Part shown: in pieces, positions 1-9,800 of the stretch
Layout: every line of letters starts with the position of its first letter
Position numbering within the stretch: the first letter of the stretch is position 1
Assembly: GCA_015178975.1 (NCBI GenBank)
Contig: WHVD01000189.1
Span: 82,431-146,430 of the forward strand
Length of the DNA stretch: 64,000 bases
Direction of reading: 5' to 3'
Source of the DNA: Hysterangium stoloniferum
Taxonomy: Eukaryota > Basidiomycota > Agaricomycetes > Hysterangiales > Hysterangiaceae
Position numbers and translations under genes: made by a program
Notes under the pieces: model-generated
Databases searched by the model: none
Told to the model about the DNA's origin: nothing
Seen by the model: only the letters and a program-made list of their open reading frames with translations

Positions 1-1035
1 CGCACTAGCTGCCTTACTTTCTTCTTATACCCTGATCGCCATATGAATCAACTTAATATTTGACTTAGAGAGAGATAAAATTATAAAGCTCACCTCTAGG
101 GTCATTCCTGACCTCCTTCTAGGTTATCATAAATACAATTAAATTCTTGGTTCCGGCTAGTCAAACATCTACTCACAGCGGCGTCAACATTTGCAGGGCT
201 ATCTGTGTTCGGAGTGTCCGATGACAGGAGCGATATAACGCTCATAAGCTATAAATACGCTGCGTTAGCATTGGACACGGAGGGCTGTAGAAATATAATG
301 GCCCAAAAATCTGCCTACTTAATCATCAGTAGGAGAGACTTACAATCGATTCCACTGTGTGAACAGGTAACCAACGCTCCCCAGCTTCCTCATACCCATA
401 CTGGTCTTCTTCCGGAGGATGCTGCAAGGCAGATAAATAATTTGGGCTGTACCAATAGCATTCCTCTTGACATACCAATATAGAAATGCAAACCCCTCCA
501 TCAGGGTAAACTGCGGCAGGGGATATTGAAGAACAAAGATTCAAAATATGATAAGTATATACCATTTGGATGCCACATCGGTGTAATAAAGCGCATTTTG
601 GGTGGAAGAAGGGGAAATTCTGGCGGAAAACTTAGCCGCGCCTTCAAAAACCCGCCTTCACTGTGATCGGGTGTCACCGGAAGAGGCCGCACTAAGTCAT
701 CTTGTTCGGCTAAGTTGACAAAGATGATAGACGACTTACTACAAAGTATCGGGGGGTCTTGTATTGAGAAAGCATTCTTAGTTAGTTGCGATCCAGCGGT
801 CAGATGGAATAGGAGAAACACACCCAATAATCATTACCTCCCACTCTAAAAGATTATTATCATCCACAAGACCTGCATAGGCAACACAGATCAGATCTCT
901 CCCGAAGGTGAATGCAGACAAAGCATCGAAGCATCACTTACCAGCTGAAAAACCTTCCACAGGATGCTTGATCAAGTCTTGGAGCTGTCGTCGAAGAATC
1001 AGATTGTTTCCTCCCCCAGGAACTGACCGAGACAT
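1..1035 (-). CDS. UBE2G1-like ubiquitin-conjugating enzyme E2 (3' end beyond window)
   Basis: E2 enzyme that takes ubiquitin from E1 on a catalytic cysteine and passes it to substrates with an E3; the G class works in ER-associated and other degradative chains. Read by splicing on the minus strand: start ATG at 1035 (MSRSVPGGGNN), then GLVDDNNLLEWEVMIIG, GPPDTLYEGGF, the HPN turn split by an intron, the active-site stretch YPDGGVCISIL (catalytic Cys about residue 105), the acidic loop HPPEEDQYGYEEAGERWLP, and SPANVDAAKEVRNDP. The loop and the ERWLPVHTVESI stretch follow UBE2G1 rather than UBE2G2. At least seven introns of about 50 nt. The last roughly ten residues lie outside the window. A second G-class E2, of the other subtype, sits at 18.1-19.0 kb. 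Identity is firm; the exact partner E3 is unknown. Confidence 0.9.
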
Positions 1036-1619
1036 GATATGGATTATGGAAGATGAAGATTGCAGATGTAAAGGAGATGGGTTAGTAGACAGAAGATCGT
1101 GGTGGATCGTGGTGGATCGCGGTAGAGTTGTCTGGGCCGTCTTTGACAGACTTATTTAATTGGCTACGTTATCGGGCGCTTGTTCGACTCACTCTCTACA
1201 TTCTTCATAATGGCTAACACTAGTACAGCGTGCTCTTTAGAAATAAACCAACGGCCGCTTCTAGAGTCTCACTGTGAAAGAGACTCTTTGTATGGTCGAT
1301 TCTGCCTTTTTGTGCCACATTGCCTACTCAGAATCCACACCTTGTCTTAGCCGACTTCGTTGTTTCTCCCAGAACAATCCGGAATCGGCCATACTAGCCC
1401 GTTCATCAGTGGAATTCACATTTTGAATTACGGATAATGAATGAAGGATTGGTACACATACATATGCATAATGATGCCTGTAACCTTTACCATGTTTAAG
1501 TCTCTAGAGCTCATAGTCTCTGCAGTATTCAGCAGCCACCCATGATCAGTGTAGTGAGACCGTGCAGTTTCATTAATACACCTTACACTAAAAAAGGCAG
1601 TAGACTCAGTTTTCAGCCC
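1036..1619. other. Intergenic, no gene seen
   Basis: Stretch of 584 bp between the E2 start and the end of FOL3. It must hold the E2 promoter. A small open frame at 908-1159 only overlaps the antisense of E2 exon 1. I see no RNA gene or repeat. Confidence 0.5.
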
Positions 1620-3023
1620 CTACCTCACTAAATCCTGCTCTCTAATGAGCCTGAAAAAATCAGCAACAAGATACAGACTCCCTGCTAAAATAATTTCTTC
1701 GCCTTCTTTGACAGAATCTACTGCCCACATCAAAGCTCGTTTAATAGCTTGCAATTGTGGCTCTTCCCCATCGTGCTGAAATAAATGAACTGTTCCTTCC
1801 CCATCTTTGACGAGATCCCATGCTACGGCCTCTAACTCATGCAATGGGACATTTTTCACCCAGGGCATATCATCGACATCTGTAAATCCCACAAGGGCAA
1901 CACGATCTCCTGGACACAAAAGGGGTGACAGTGTATCCATAGGTGTCTTCCCTGGCGAAAACGAGAGACCTAATATGAAAGTTCGGGGAGAACGACGTGA
2001 ATGCATCTGTAAAACTCCTTCATTATGAATAGGCGTGACTGTCATAAGGTAGGATTGAAGAGCAGTGGCTGAGGCAGCGTTGTGAGCGCCATCTACCAAT
2101 ACGGTAACATTTCGTATATTGAGGGCTACACTCTGCAAACGGCCCGGCCATCGGGTTTCGAGAACGCCGTTATACAAAGTCGATGGTGAAATACGACCTA
2201 AGATATGTTCAAGCCGGGAGTTAACGGCTTCCTTCATAATTATGCCGAGAGTAGTCAAAGCCGTCCCGAGATTATCCAATTGATGTGCCCCGAGGAGAGG
2301 GAGATCAAATTCAAGTTCAGTCTGCCAAGGAAGGAAGTGGGTCTTGACAGGCTGGCACCCTGGGAGGTACATAGTCGCCGAGTCGCCACTCTGTCGAGGC
2401 GACACCTTGACGGCCTTCACTAAATGGGCTCCCACAGCATGGACGACCTCCCCCACCACAATCTCTACATCTGAATGACGCTGTGAGCCAAGGATACAAG
2501 GCCTTCCCTTTCTTGCGATCCCCGCCTTTTCTCGAGCAATGGCGCCAAGAGTGTTTCCTAAAAATTGCTGATGGTCCAGATCGATACTCGTGATGACAGA
2601 GGCCACAATGGCATTATCAGGGAGGACATTCGTGGCATCAAGCCGCCCTCCGAGGCCCACCTCGAATATCGCAATATCAACAAACGCTCTTTCAAATATT
2701 TGAGCGGCGGTTGCTGTCATAATCTCAAAATTGCTGGCGCCAACCCCTTTCGCATCATTCAAGTATTGAACTTCAGTTCGTACAGCACGATATGCATCCT
2801 CAGAGACGGTGTGACCATTAATAGATATTGCATCCCACACATCTATAAGATGGGGAGAGTTGAATCGACCCACAGATATATGAGATGCATGAAAGATCGA
2901 TGAGAGAATGGCGGTGACGCTCCCTTTTCCGTTTGTTCCCGCGACGTGTATCGTAAGTCGTTTATATAGAGGTAATGCATTGAAGAGCATCTTTACACGT
3001 GATAGTGAGAGATCTATGGACAT
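1620..3023 (-). CDS. FOL3: Dihydrofolate synthase (folylpolyglutamate synthase family)
   Basis: Mur-ligase-type enzyme that joins glutamate to dihydropteroate with ATP, giving dihydrofolate. Intronless, which stands out among neighbours. The chosen start gives MSIDLSLSRV, which matches the usual N terminus of Fol3 (short basic lead then LSLSR); an in-frame ATG at 3080 would add 19 residues and has no family support. Motifs: P-loop HVAGTNGKGSV, FNSPHL, FEVGLGGRLDATN, SIDLDHQQFLG with EKAGI, VLVDGAHN, and the C-terminal AGSLYLVADF. About 467 residues, the normal length. It is the Fol3 rather than the Met7 (FPGS) branch judging by the N terminus and short length. Divergent from the zinc-finger gene at 3,722; its first ~40 codons and the shared upstream region were copied in the duplication described at 2,907-6,219. 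Confidence 0.92.
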   Translation of the reverse strand: MSIDLSLSRVKMLFNALPLYKRLTIHVAGTNGKGSVTAILSSIFHASHISVGRFNSPHLIDVWDAISINGHTVSEDAYRAVRTEVQYLNDAKGVGASNFEIMTATAAQIFERAFVDIAIFEVGLGGRLDATNVLPDNAIVASVITSIDLDHQQFLGNTLGAIAREKAGIARKGRPCILGSQRHSDVEIVVGEVVHAVGAHLVKAVKVSPRQSGDSATMYLPGCQPVKTHFLPWQTELEFDLPLLGAHQLDNLGTALTTLGIIMKEAVNSRLEHILGRISPSTLYNGVLETRWPGRLQSVALNIRNVTVLVDGAHNAASATALQSYLMTVTPIHNEGVLQMHSRRSPRTFILGLSFSPGKTPMDTLSPLLCPGDRVALVGFTDVDDMPWVKNVPLHELEAVAWDLVKDGEGTVHLFQHDGEEPQLQAIKRALMWAVDSVKEGEEIILAGSLYLVADFFRLIREQDLVR

Positions 3024-3080
3024 TTTGTGTGTGAAATGTTTCACGCTAAAGGGAAATAATAACTTCACAAAAGAGAACAA

Positions 3081-3721
3081 GTCAGCGAGAAGTCACACTG
3101 GGGAGTCGTTGCAAGGTTGGAAATATCATAATTAGAAGGAACTCACGTATTTCTCTGTCTTAAAAGGCTTATATTACAAGTATGTGTCTATCAACGTAGG
3201 GGGATTTAAAGATTGAGCGGCGCCGAACTATCGGTGCGTTCCCGTTTTGTCGATCACCCCCCACACCCCGAAGGAATTTAACATTGTCAAGGCCACTTAG
3301 TCATTTCGGATGATTAAAAAAAATTAACGCTTCAGAGGTCTTATTTCCAGAGGAAATATTATAGTATAATTCGCTAATCTCCACTTCCGCCCCGCCAAAT
3401 TCACACGTGGTCCGTACCATTTTCTTCGAGATGGCCAATTACATCTCTGATTCTTAGGCCATCTGGGGGCTCTGGCGGATCGACGCATTCATATCCGTAT
3501 GTCGGTCATGGGCTAAGGGGTATCTAATGGAGTCCAGGAATCCAGCTACCAGTGTTGGTTCTGGCGATCCGCCTCCTTGTTAGTTTGACAATCTCCGCTC
3601 TTTGAACCATGGATTTCTCTGGCTACAGCGGCGACTGGCGGTTGGCGAATGGCGACTGGCTACTTCGCGCAGTATGGATAAAACCATGGGTCTAGTTGTT
3701 CTTGCATTGCAGTTCTCTAGG
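3081..3721. promoter_or_regulatory. Divergent promoter region FOL3 / zinc-finger gene copy 1
   Basis: About 640 bp between two divergent genes, so it should carry both promoters. It is the upstream part of duplication unit 1, and the same region recurs, degraded, at about 4,650-5,399. No clear TATA box close to either start was found by eye. Confidence 0.5.
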
Positions 3722-4373
3722 ATGTCATATCCATATTACCAAGTTTCTTTGTCTAAACTTTTACAAGAAGAATCCCCAAATAACACTCCCTCATCGCATA
3801 TAACTCCAAGAACCAGACTATATACGAACAGGTCAGGACATATATCGCATTCAACAAGTTCCAGCTCGTATTCATCTACTCCCACATATTCGTTTAGTCC
3901 CACTTCCTATCCATCCTCCCCAACGTTGTATTCTGGGTCATCTCGCGACTCAAATTACGAAAGGGTCAGTTCCCTCTTGCTGTCAAGTCTGGTACGGACA
4001 CTGACTACTATTTCACCACAAGAGGTCTTCCTCGGATGTTCACCAATATATCAATATCCCCTCTCCACTCAATTTCGAACAAGCGGATAGCTGGATAACT
4101 AAAGGGTTGTCCCCAGCATCCGCCGTCATGTATTATTGTGGATGGCCAGGCTGCTCATCAGATGAGATTTACCCCACCCGCAACTATGCGCAGACCCACA
4201 TATTTAACGCTCATGGAAACCAAAGTCCTTTCGTGTGTGTACTCCCCACCTGGTAAGTTGCCTGTGTACAAGACATTGGAGAATGATTTCTAATGTGCAG
4301 TTCCAGCAAAAGGGTATTTACTCGTGCTCAAGATGCTCGTTCCCATTGTCAAAGACATAACCGCCGGGCATAA
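3722..4373 (+). CDS. Small protein with two C-terminal C2H2-like zinc fingers, copy 1
   Basis: Three exons: 3722-3964, 4023-4252, 4301-4373, giving 181 residues in one frame. The N terminus (MSYPYYQVSLSKLLQEE) is followed by a Ser/Thr/Tyr-rich low-complexity middle, then two fingers: CGWPGC...HIFNAH (Cx4C) and CVLPTC...HCQRH (Cx4C, Hx3H), the second split by the last intron inside the second Cys codon. The intron at 3965-4022 hides an apparent stop. Cx4C fingers at the C terminus suggest nucleic-acid binding, but the target is unknown and I do not recognise a named family. The start is supported by the paralogue, which begins with the same residues. Confidence 0.75.
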
Positions 4374-4519
4374 AATAGGAATGTCAAGTGTACTTCCCTT
4401 GCTCGGCTGCGCCGACATCTGTGATAGAAATGTATTCAATATTTATCTGTATTAATTTATGTGTGGAAGAATCGAGTGAAAGTTGATATCTTTAGTAGGA
4501 ATCTCCTAAGTCTCTTTAG

Positions 4520-4640
4520 AATGGCAGTGACGCTCTCTTTGCCATTTTTTCCCGTGGCGTAAATCGTAAGTCCTGCATGCAGAGGCAATGCATCGAAGAG
4601 TTACACGCGAGACCTTGAGAGTGAGAGGTGTATGGGTATT
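4520..4640 (-). pseudogene. FOL3 5'-end fragment left by the duplication
   Basis: On the minus strand this keeps a decayed version of the FOL3 P-loop coding stretch (remnant of AGTNGKGSVTAI) with indels and frame breaks. The position corresponding to the FOL3 start no longer reads ATG. It is only the first tenth of the gene and cannot code for enzyme. It marks the duplication end point. Confidence 0.8.
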
Positions 4641-5399
4641 TGTGTATCAGATGCCAAGAGGAATTATGACTTCACATAAAGAACAGATAATCAATGACAA
4701 GGATACTGGCGAGCTCACATACTTTCTGTATCTTTCTTTAACACTTATATTACACACACATGTGCCTATTAATGTTTAGCCTGGCGGATAGGGCGGGATT
4801 TCAATTTGTGTAATGCATGAGATTTTGGAGCATCAAAACTCCAGGAGCGCCGAGTTATCGGTTTACTCCCATGTCGTCGGCCACTCCGATCACCCATAGG
4901 TAGGTATTCTTCATTCAGTGGTCGGTTTATATTCTCAAAATCACTTAATTATTCCGCATGATAAAAAATATTCTAACTCTCGGTGGCATTTTTTCTATGG
5001 GGCATAATTTGATTCGCCAGTCTTCATTTCCGCGTCCCCTCTGGCGACTTCGCCAGATTCACACACACATGACTCCCGTGCCAGAAAGAGCCTTGATGAA
5101 AGCCATCTTTTTCGAGGCTATCAATTACATATTTGCTACTTAGAACATATGGAAGCTCGTGTGGATCTGCACATTCCATATCGGTATGTCGGCAATAGTT
5201 AGGGCGTCTCGTGTTGGAGTCCGAGAGCTCCAGCTGCCAGTGCTGGCTCTGGCGATCCGCCCCCTTGTTGGTGAATCGATCTCCGCTCTTTCAAACCCAT
5301 GGACCTTTGGCTTCACTGGCGACTGGAGGCTGGCTACTTTGCGCAGTATGATAAAAACGCGGTTGATCTACTCGCACCTGCGTTCCAGTGGTCTCTGAG

Positions 5400-6075
5400 A
5401 TGTCATATCCGTACTACCAAGTTTCTCTGTCTAAAATGTTACACGAAGCGTCCTCAAGTAGCCCTCCCTCATCGCGCACAACTCCAAGATCCAGATCAGA
5501 TTCCCTATATACGAGCAGTTCAGGACATACATCGCATTCAACAAGCTCCAGCTTGCATTCATCTAGTCCCACTTCGTACTCATTTAATAACACTTCGTGT
5601 CCATCCTCTCCAACTTCGTATACTTCGCATTCCACGTCATCTCGCGCTTCAAATTCCGAAAGGGTAGGTTCTCCGTGGTCAAGTCTAGCATAGCGCGGAT
5701 ACTAACTACTATTTCACCACAAGAGATCTTTCTCGGGCGTTCATCAATGTGTCAATGCCCCTTCTCCACGCAATTTCGAACAAGCGGATAGCTGGATAAT
5801 CAAAGGGATGTCCTCGGAATCCGCTGTGATGTATTGGTGTGGATGGCCAGGCTGCTCATCAAATGAAACTTACACCACCCGCGACCGCGCGCGGACTCAC
5901 ATGTTTGCCACTCATCAAAATCAAAGTACCTTCCTTTGTGTACTTCCTGCCTGGTAAGTTGGCTGTGCACAATGCATTAGAGTATGATTTCTAAATGTGC
6001 AGTTCCAGCAAAAGGGTATTTACTCGTGCTCAAGATGCTCGTTCCCATTGTCATAGGCATGACCACCAGGCATAA
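5400..6075 (+). CDS. Small protein with two C-terminal C2H2-like zinc fingers, copy 2
   Basis: Paralogue of the gene at 3,722. Exons 5400-5663, 5724-5953, 6003-6075 give 188 residues. Same start (MSYPYYQVSLSK), same Ser-rich centre with extra repeats, same introns, and the same finger ligands: CGWPGC...HMFATH and CVLPAC...HCHRH. Reading through the first intron gives an early stop (codon at 5,691), so it is intact only when spliced. Keeping all finger Cys/His despite divergence elsewhere suggests that both copies have been under selection. Confidence 0.75.
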
Positions 6076-6219
6076 AGTAGGGATGACAAGTGTGCTTCCC
6101 TTGCTCGGCTGCGCCGACATCTGTAATAGAAATGTATTCAAGATTTATCTGTATTAATTTATGTGTGGAAGAATCGAGTGAAAGTTGATGTCTTTAGTAG
6201 GAACCCCCAAGTCTTTTTA

Positions 6220-6774
6220 ATATGTCCCTTGGTGCTTCCCTATCTTCAATGAATGACACGGTGCCGTGGAATTCAACGTAATATCATCCGAGATTGGGCT
6301 GAGGTTTGAAGATATTGCGCTGGCTTGAAGCCGGGAAGGCAAACGGCTTCTTAATTCCTGGATATGTGTATGTATGGACTTCTCAGCGATCCAGAATCCA
6401 GTTCATTTTACTCAATAAGTATTCAATCTCGAGTATGTTCGGTGAGTACCTTCTATTACAATCAGAGATACGCACCGCGCCATGTACCTGTAGCTCCAAG
6501 TTAAGTTGGCTCCGAGATCAGGTGATCGCCATGACGCTTTATCCATTGATTTGTCAAGGATATTTACAAACAGGACAAGTTTCTGAGTTTTGTCATTCAG
6601 ACCGAATAATTAGTGGTATAGTTTCACGCGATAACGGAACGTACAAATACAGCTTACAAAGACCCTGAGTGATCGGATCGATAAGGATACGTTAGCAGCC
6701 ATCTAACTTGACAGCAGGCAACCAACCGGCATCGTAAATGAAGTCGATAATGATTCACAAGTTATTCAGCCGTT
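6220..6774. other. Intergenic, no gene seen
   Basis: About 550 bp after the duplication. Open frames here have no family likeness, codon pattern or splice support. Confidence 0.5.
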
Positions 6775-6817
6775 CACGTGATGTCAAAAGCCAAGTACAT
6801 CGGAGATAACTATAAAG
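6775..6817 (+). promoter_or_regulatory. E-box and TATA box upstream of the transporter gene
   Basis: CACGTG palindrome at 6775-6780 and TATAAAG at 6811-6817, the latter 63 nt before the ATG at 6880. Distance suits a TATA box. The CACGTG core is a common bHLH-factor site; its use here is an inference. Confidence 0.55.
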
Positions 6818-6879
6818 GGAGCTTAGACAAGTTGCAACCTTCACATACAGCTCCATTAACCCCTCCCCTGTTCATATCA

Positions 6880-9800
6880 ATGGCACCGTGGGCAGAGAAG
6901 ACTGCCATGGACGTCGCGGTCCTATCACGAAAGTTAAAGAACTATGTATTCTCGCGTCGGTTTATTCCCGTTCTCAAGGGTGGGCGCATGATACTAATAC
7001 ATCCATGAGGTCATATATTGACGTGGTTAATCTAGGGACATTGGCGTATATGCTAGCCTTTGTTTTGATTTTTTCAAAGCGATTTGATGGACTGTCCAAA
7101 TATCCTTTGGCTTACATTAGTATGATGATTGTGGTGATTACTGGTGGTCCCGGCAAATCAGTAGGTTAGCATGAGCCAGGCCTCCTAACTACAGTGCATC
7201 AATCTTACCGATTCAATATCATCAGGGGCTTGTATCCAGGTATTATCTCCTCCATATTTTATGACTTTCGCACCTCAAAATTTTTTTCAGGCCGTCGGAT
7301 TAGCCATGATTGGTGTATTATTGGGTTCCGTCGGTTTTGTCATCCTAGCTCATCTAAGTCACTGGCCGGTGGCTCAGGGCTTCGTTTTCGCCGTTATAGT
7401 ATACTGTTCGTATACAGGTTTTCTTTTGGAATTGAGATAATGGTATTTATATTATTATTTTTTAAAGTCCTGGCTCTTGTCAAAGCGAGAGGACCCAGAT
7501 GGCTGCCATTCTCGCTGCTGTGTATATTAAATAGCTTCAATGGGGTCAGTATCCTACCGTGTCGTCATGTTGCTTCCCTCACCGCTAAATTACTAGGTCT
7601 ATACATCGTATGTGGCCTCTCATTTATTACTCCATGTTATTATTATTGGATGCAAAAATCATTAGATATATCCTCGGAAACACTTTTAGCTCTACGTATC
7701 TCATAGCATACCTCACCTCATATCTGTACGTCACGTTAATTTCTTCCTACCTTGCATCATGTTGATTGAGCTATAGCTGGGGTGCCGGAATTGTACTGTC
7801 AGTGAATATTTTAGTATTCCCCAGATCCAGCGAACGGGAATTACGTCAAACATTGGTTGGTTTTACGCCAGATTGAACTTGGTATTTTTCATCAAATTTG
7901 TCGTCGATTAGGTTCGATCCTTAGTACATGCTGGCACATTAGTCCATCTATTGTCCAAAGTAGGCGCAACGATTCTTCAGCAGTGCTTCACTCAGTATCT
8001 CCTGTAGGGATATGCAATGGAGATTAATGATGAAGAGCAGGCTCTCCGCGACCAATTGAGTCAAACTATACGGGTTAGTGATTGCATATCAGCACGAACC
8101 ATTGGACATTCCACTTACACCTCTCAGGCTGAATTTGGTTATTTAACTCAAGTTGACAATTGTTTTTATCACACTTATGACCATGCACTGATTTTTTGTA
8201 TGTAGCAAATCGAAGAGACCACAATCGAGATCAATTACTCCAAATTTTCTCTTAAAGACTACCAGGTAACTTGATAGAATTTTGTCGAGCACACAATCTT
8301 AACACTCTAAATCAGATCTTTGTCTCCAACACTCGGGGGCTCCAACAGGCAAGTTCGGAATTTAGTTGACCCCCCTTAGCTCACATATCATTAGGCTCTC
8401 ATTTCCGCCAATTCGAGTCTCTTCAGCTCTGAGAACCAAGATATACAGATGTACAAGGAACGGTGGCTCCCTGCTGCCATGACATCATTCAATAAATTCC
8501 ATCGTGCCATTGACCTAACAATTCGTGAATTAGGAACCGAGTTGGATTATAAGCCTATTGTCATTCCCGCGACAGAAGCAAGGTACAAGGAATTTATGGA
8601 ACACGGGCCTTGCGGACCTACAGCGAATGTCGATGAAGCCCGTCCCAGTGAAACATCCACTGCGATATCAATAGGACGCTTGGCAGAAGAGATGGCAATG
8701 TCAAGCATACCTCCTACTCAAACACCAACACCCAACGTGAGCCGCCAAGGTTCACTCCATGATATAGAGAAAAACACGCCAAACGACAGCACCGCAAATG
8801 CCCAACCACAGTTACCGAAGGAATCGACTAGGATAGGCACTAGGATAGGCGTACGATGCGGCATCGAGAATCTTCGAAGTCAATTCGACAAGTTCTCCAA
8901 TAAACAGCACGATATTCTTGAAGGTGCGCTCATTGATGGGAAGCTGCTAGGCTTCACAGACAGACAGTTGAAGCTGGACAAACCCGTCGGCTATCTTAGA
9001 GATATCTACGGAACTGATGGTCTTGACGATGCTCCGGATGAACCCGATTCTTCGCCTGTACTGCGTAAGAGAACTAAATCCACTGAAAATCAGACCGAAG
9101 GAGGAGACAGTTTGACAAAGTCGGAAGACCTCGATGCAGACTCAGAGACAGTGTTGGCTGAAGGACATACTTTCATTCGTACATGGGGATTCTTGTTTGC
9201 CCTGGAGTGAGAATCGGCTTCTGGCTTCAATCTCTTCGCATTGATCTCTCATTCTTTCATTCTTCCTAGGCAATTCGTGGAACAATTGGAATCTTTATGG
9301 AATAACGTCCAGGCGCCAGGAATCAAACGCAAAAAGCGTTTACATATACACTTTTTTGAGGCACTCAAGCGTCCTAACAAGAGATCGAGAGCGGATGGGG
9401 AAGATCCAGATATTCCATTACAGGAAGCACTTGCTCTTCTAGAAAAGAGACCTTACACGCTCGTTAAGCCAAATTTTTGGCAAAGACTCGATCACTTCCA
9501 AAAGCTTGTTCAAAGTCCTAAGTCCATTTTCGCTGCCAAGAGTGCTGCGGCTGCATCTGTGTTTGGTACCCTGATTTATGCAACGAGGACTAGGTCATGG
9601 TTTATTAAGTAAGACTTCGTCTTATTCAGAGCTAGAATTTATGTCAGGCTTACAAACTATGTATCTCCTCAGTTTTGCGCTTACCTCCGGGATGTTAACT
9701 ATCATAGTTGCATTGGCGCCGTACGTTACGTTATTTTCAAATGCACATTTTCAAGCAATTGATTGTTTACTCACAGTACCCTAGGTTGGTTATTGACTCT

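Larger units (their letters stand above)
2907..6219. repeat. Direct tandem duplication, two units of about 1.6-1.7 kb
   Basis: Unit 1 is about 2,907-4,519 and unit 2 about 4,520-6,219. Both begin inside the FOL3 P-loop region, run through the FOL3 start, the intergenic region and a whole zinc-finger gene, and end at the same sequence (GTGGAAGAATCGAGTGAAAG, then TCTTTAGTAGGAA) just before the next unit. The units have diverged by many substitutions and small indels, so the event is not recent, yet both zinc-finger genes keep the same frame and splice sites. The boundary at about 4,519/4,520 joins the downstream end of unit 1 directly to FOL3 codons. Confidence 0.88.

Noticed and set aside
326-827. 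Two separate minus-strand frames as independent small proteins
   Set aside because: They are neighbouring exon regions of one spliced E2 gene; the joined frame restores the whole UBC fold.
1620-3023. Naming the gene folylpolyglutamate synthase (MET7)
   Set aside because: N terminus and length follow the dihydrofolate synthase branch; the alternative remains possible but less likely.
1620-3080. Start of FOL3 at 3080
   Set aside because: The extra 19 residues have no family counterpart, while MSIDLSLSR at 3023 fits the Fol3 N terminus.
3965-5723. Calling the zinc-finger copies broken because the first frame stops early
   Set aside because: A 58-60 nt GT-AG intron removes the stop in both copies and gives matching frames.
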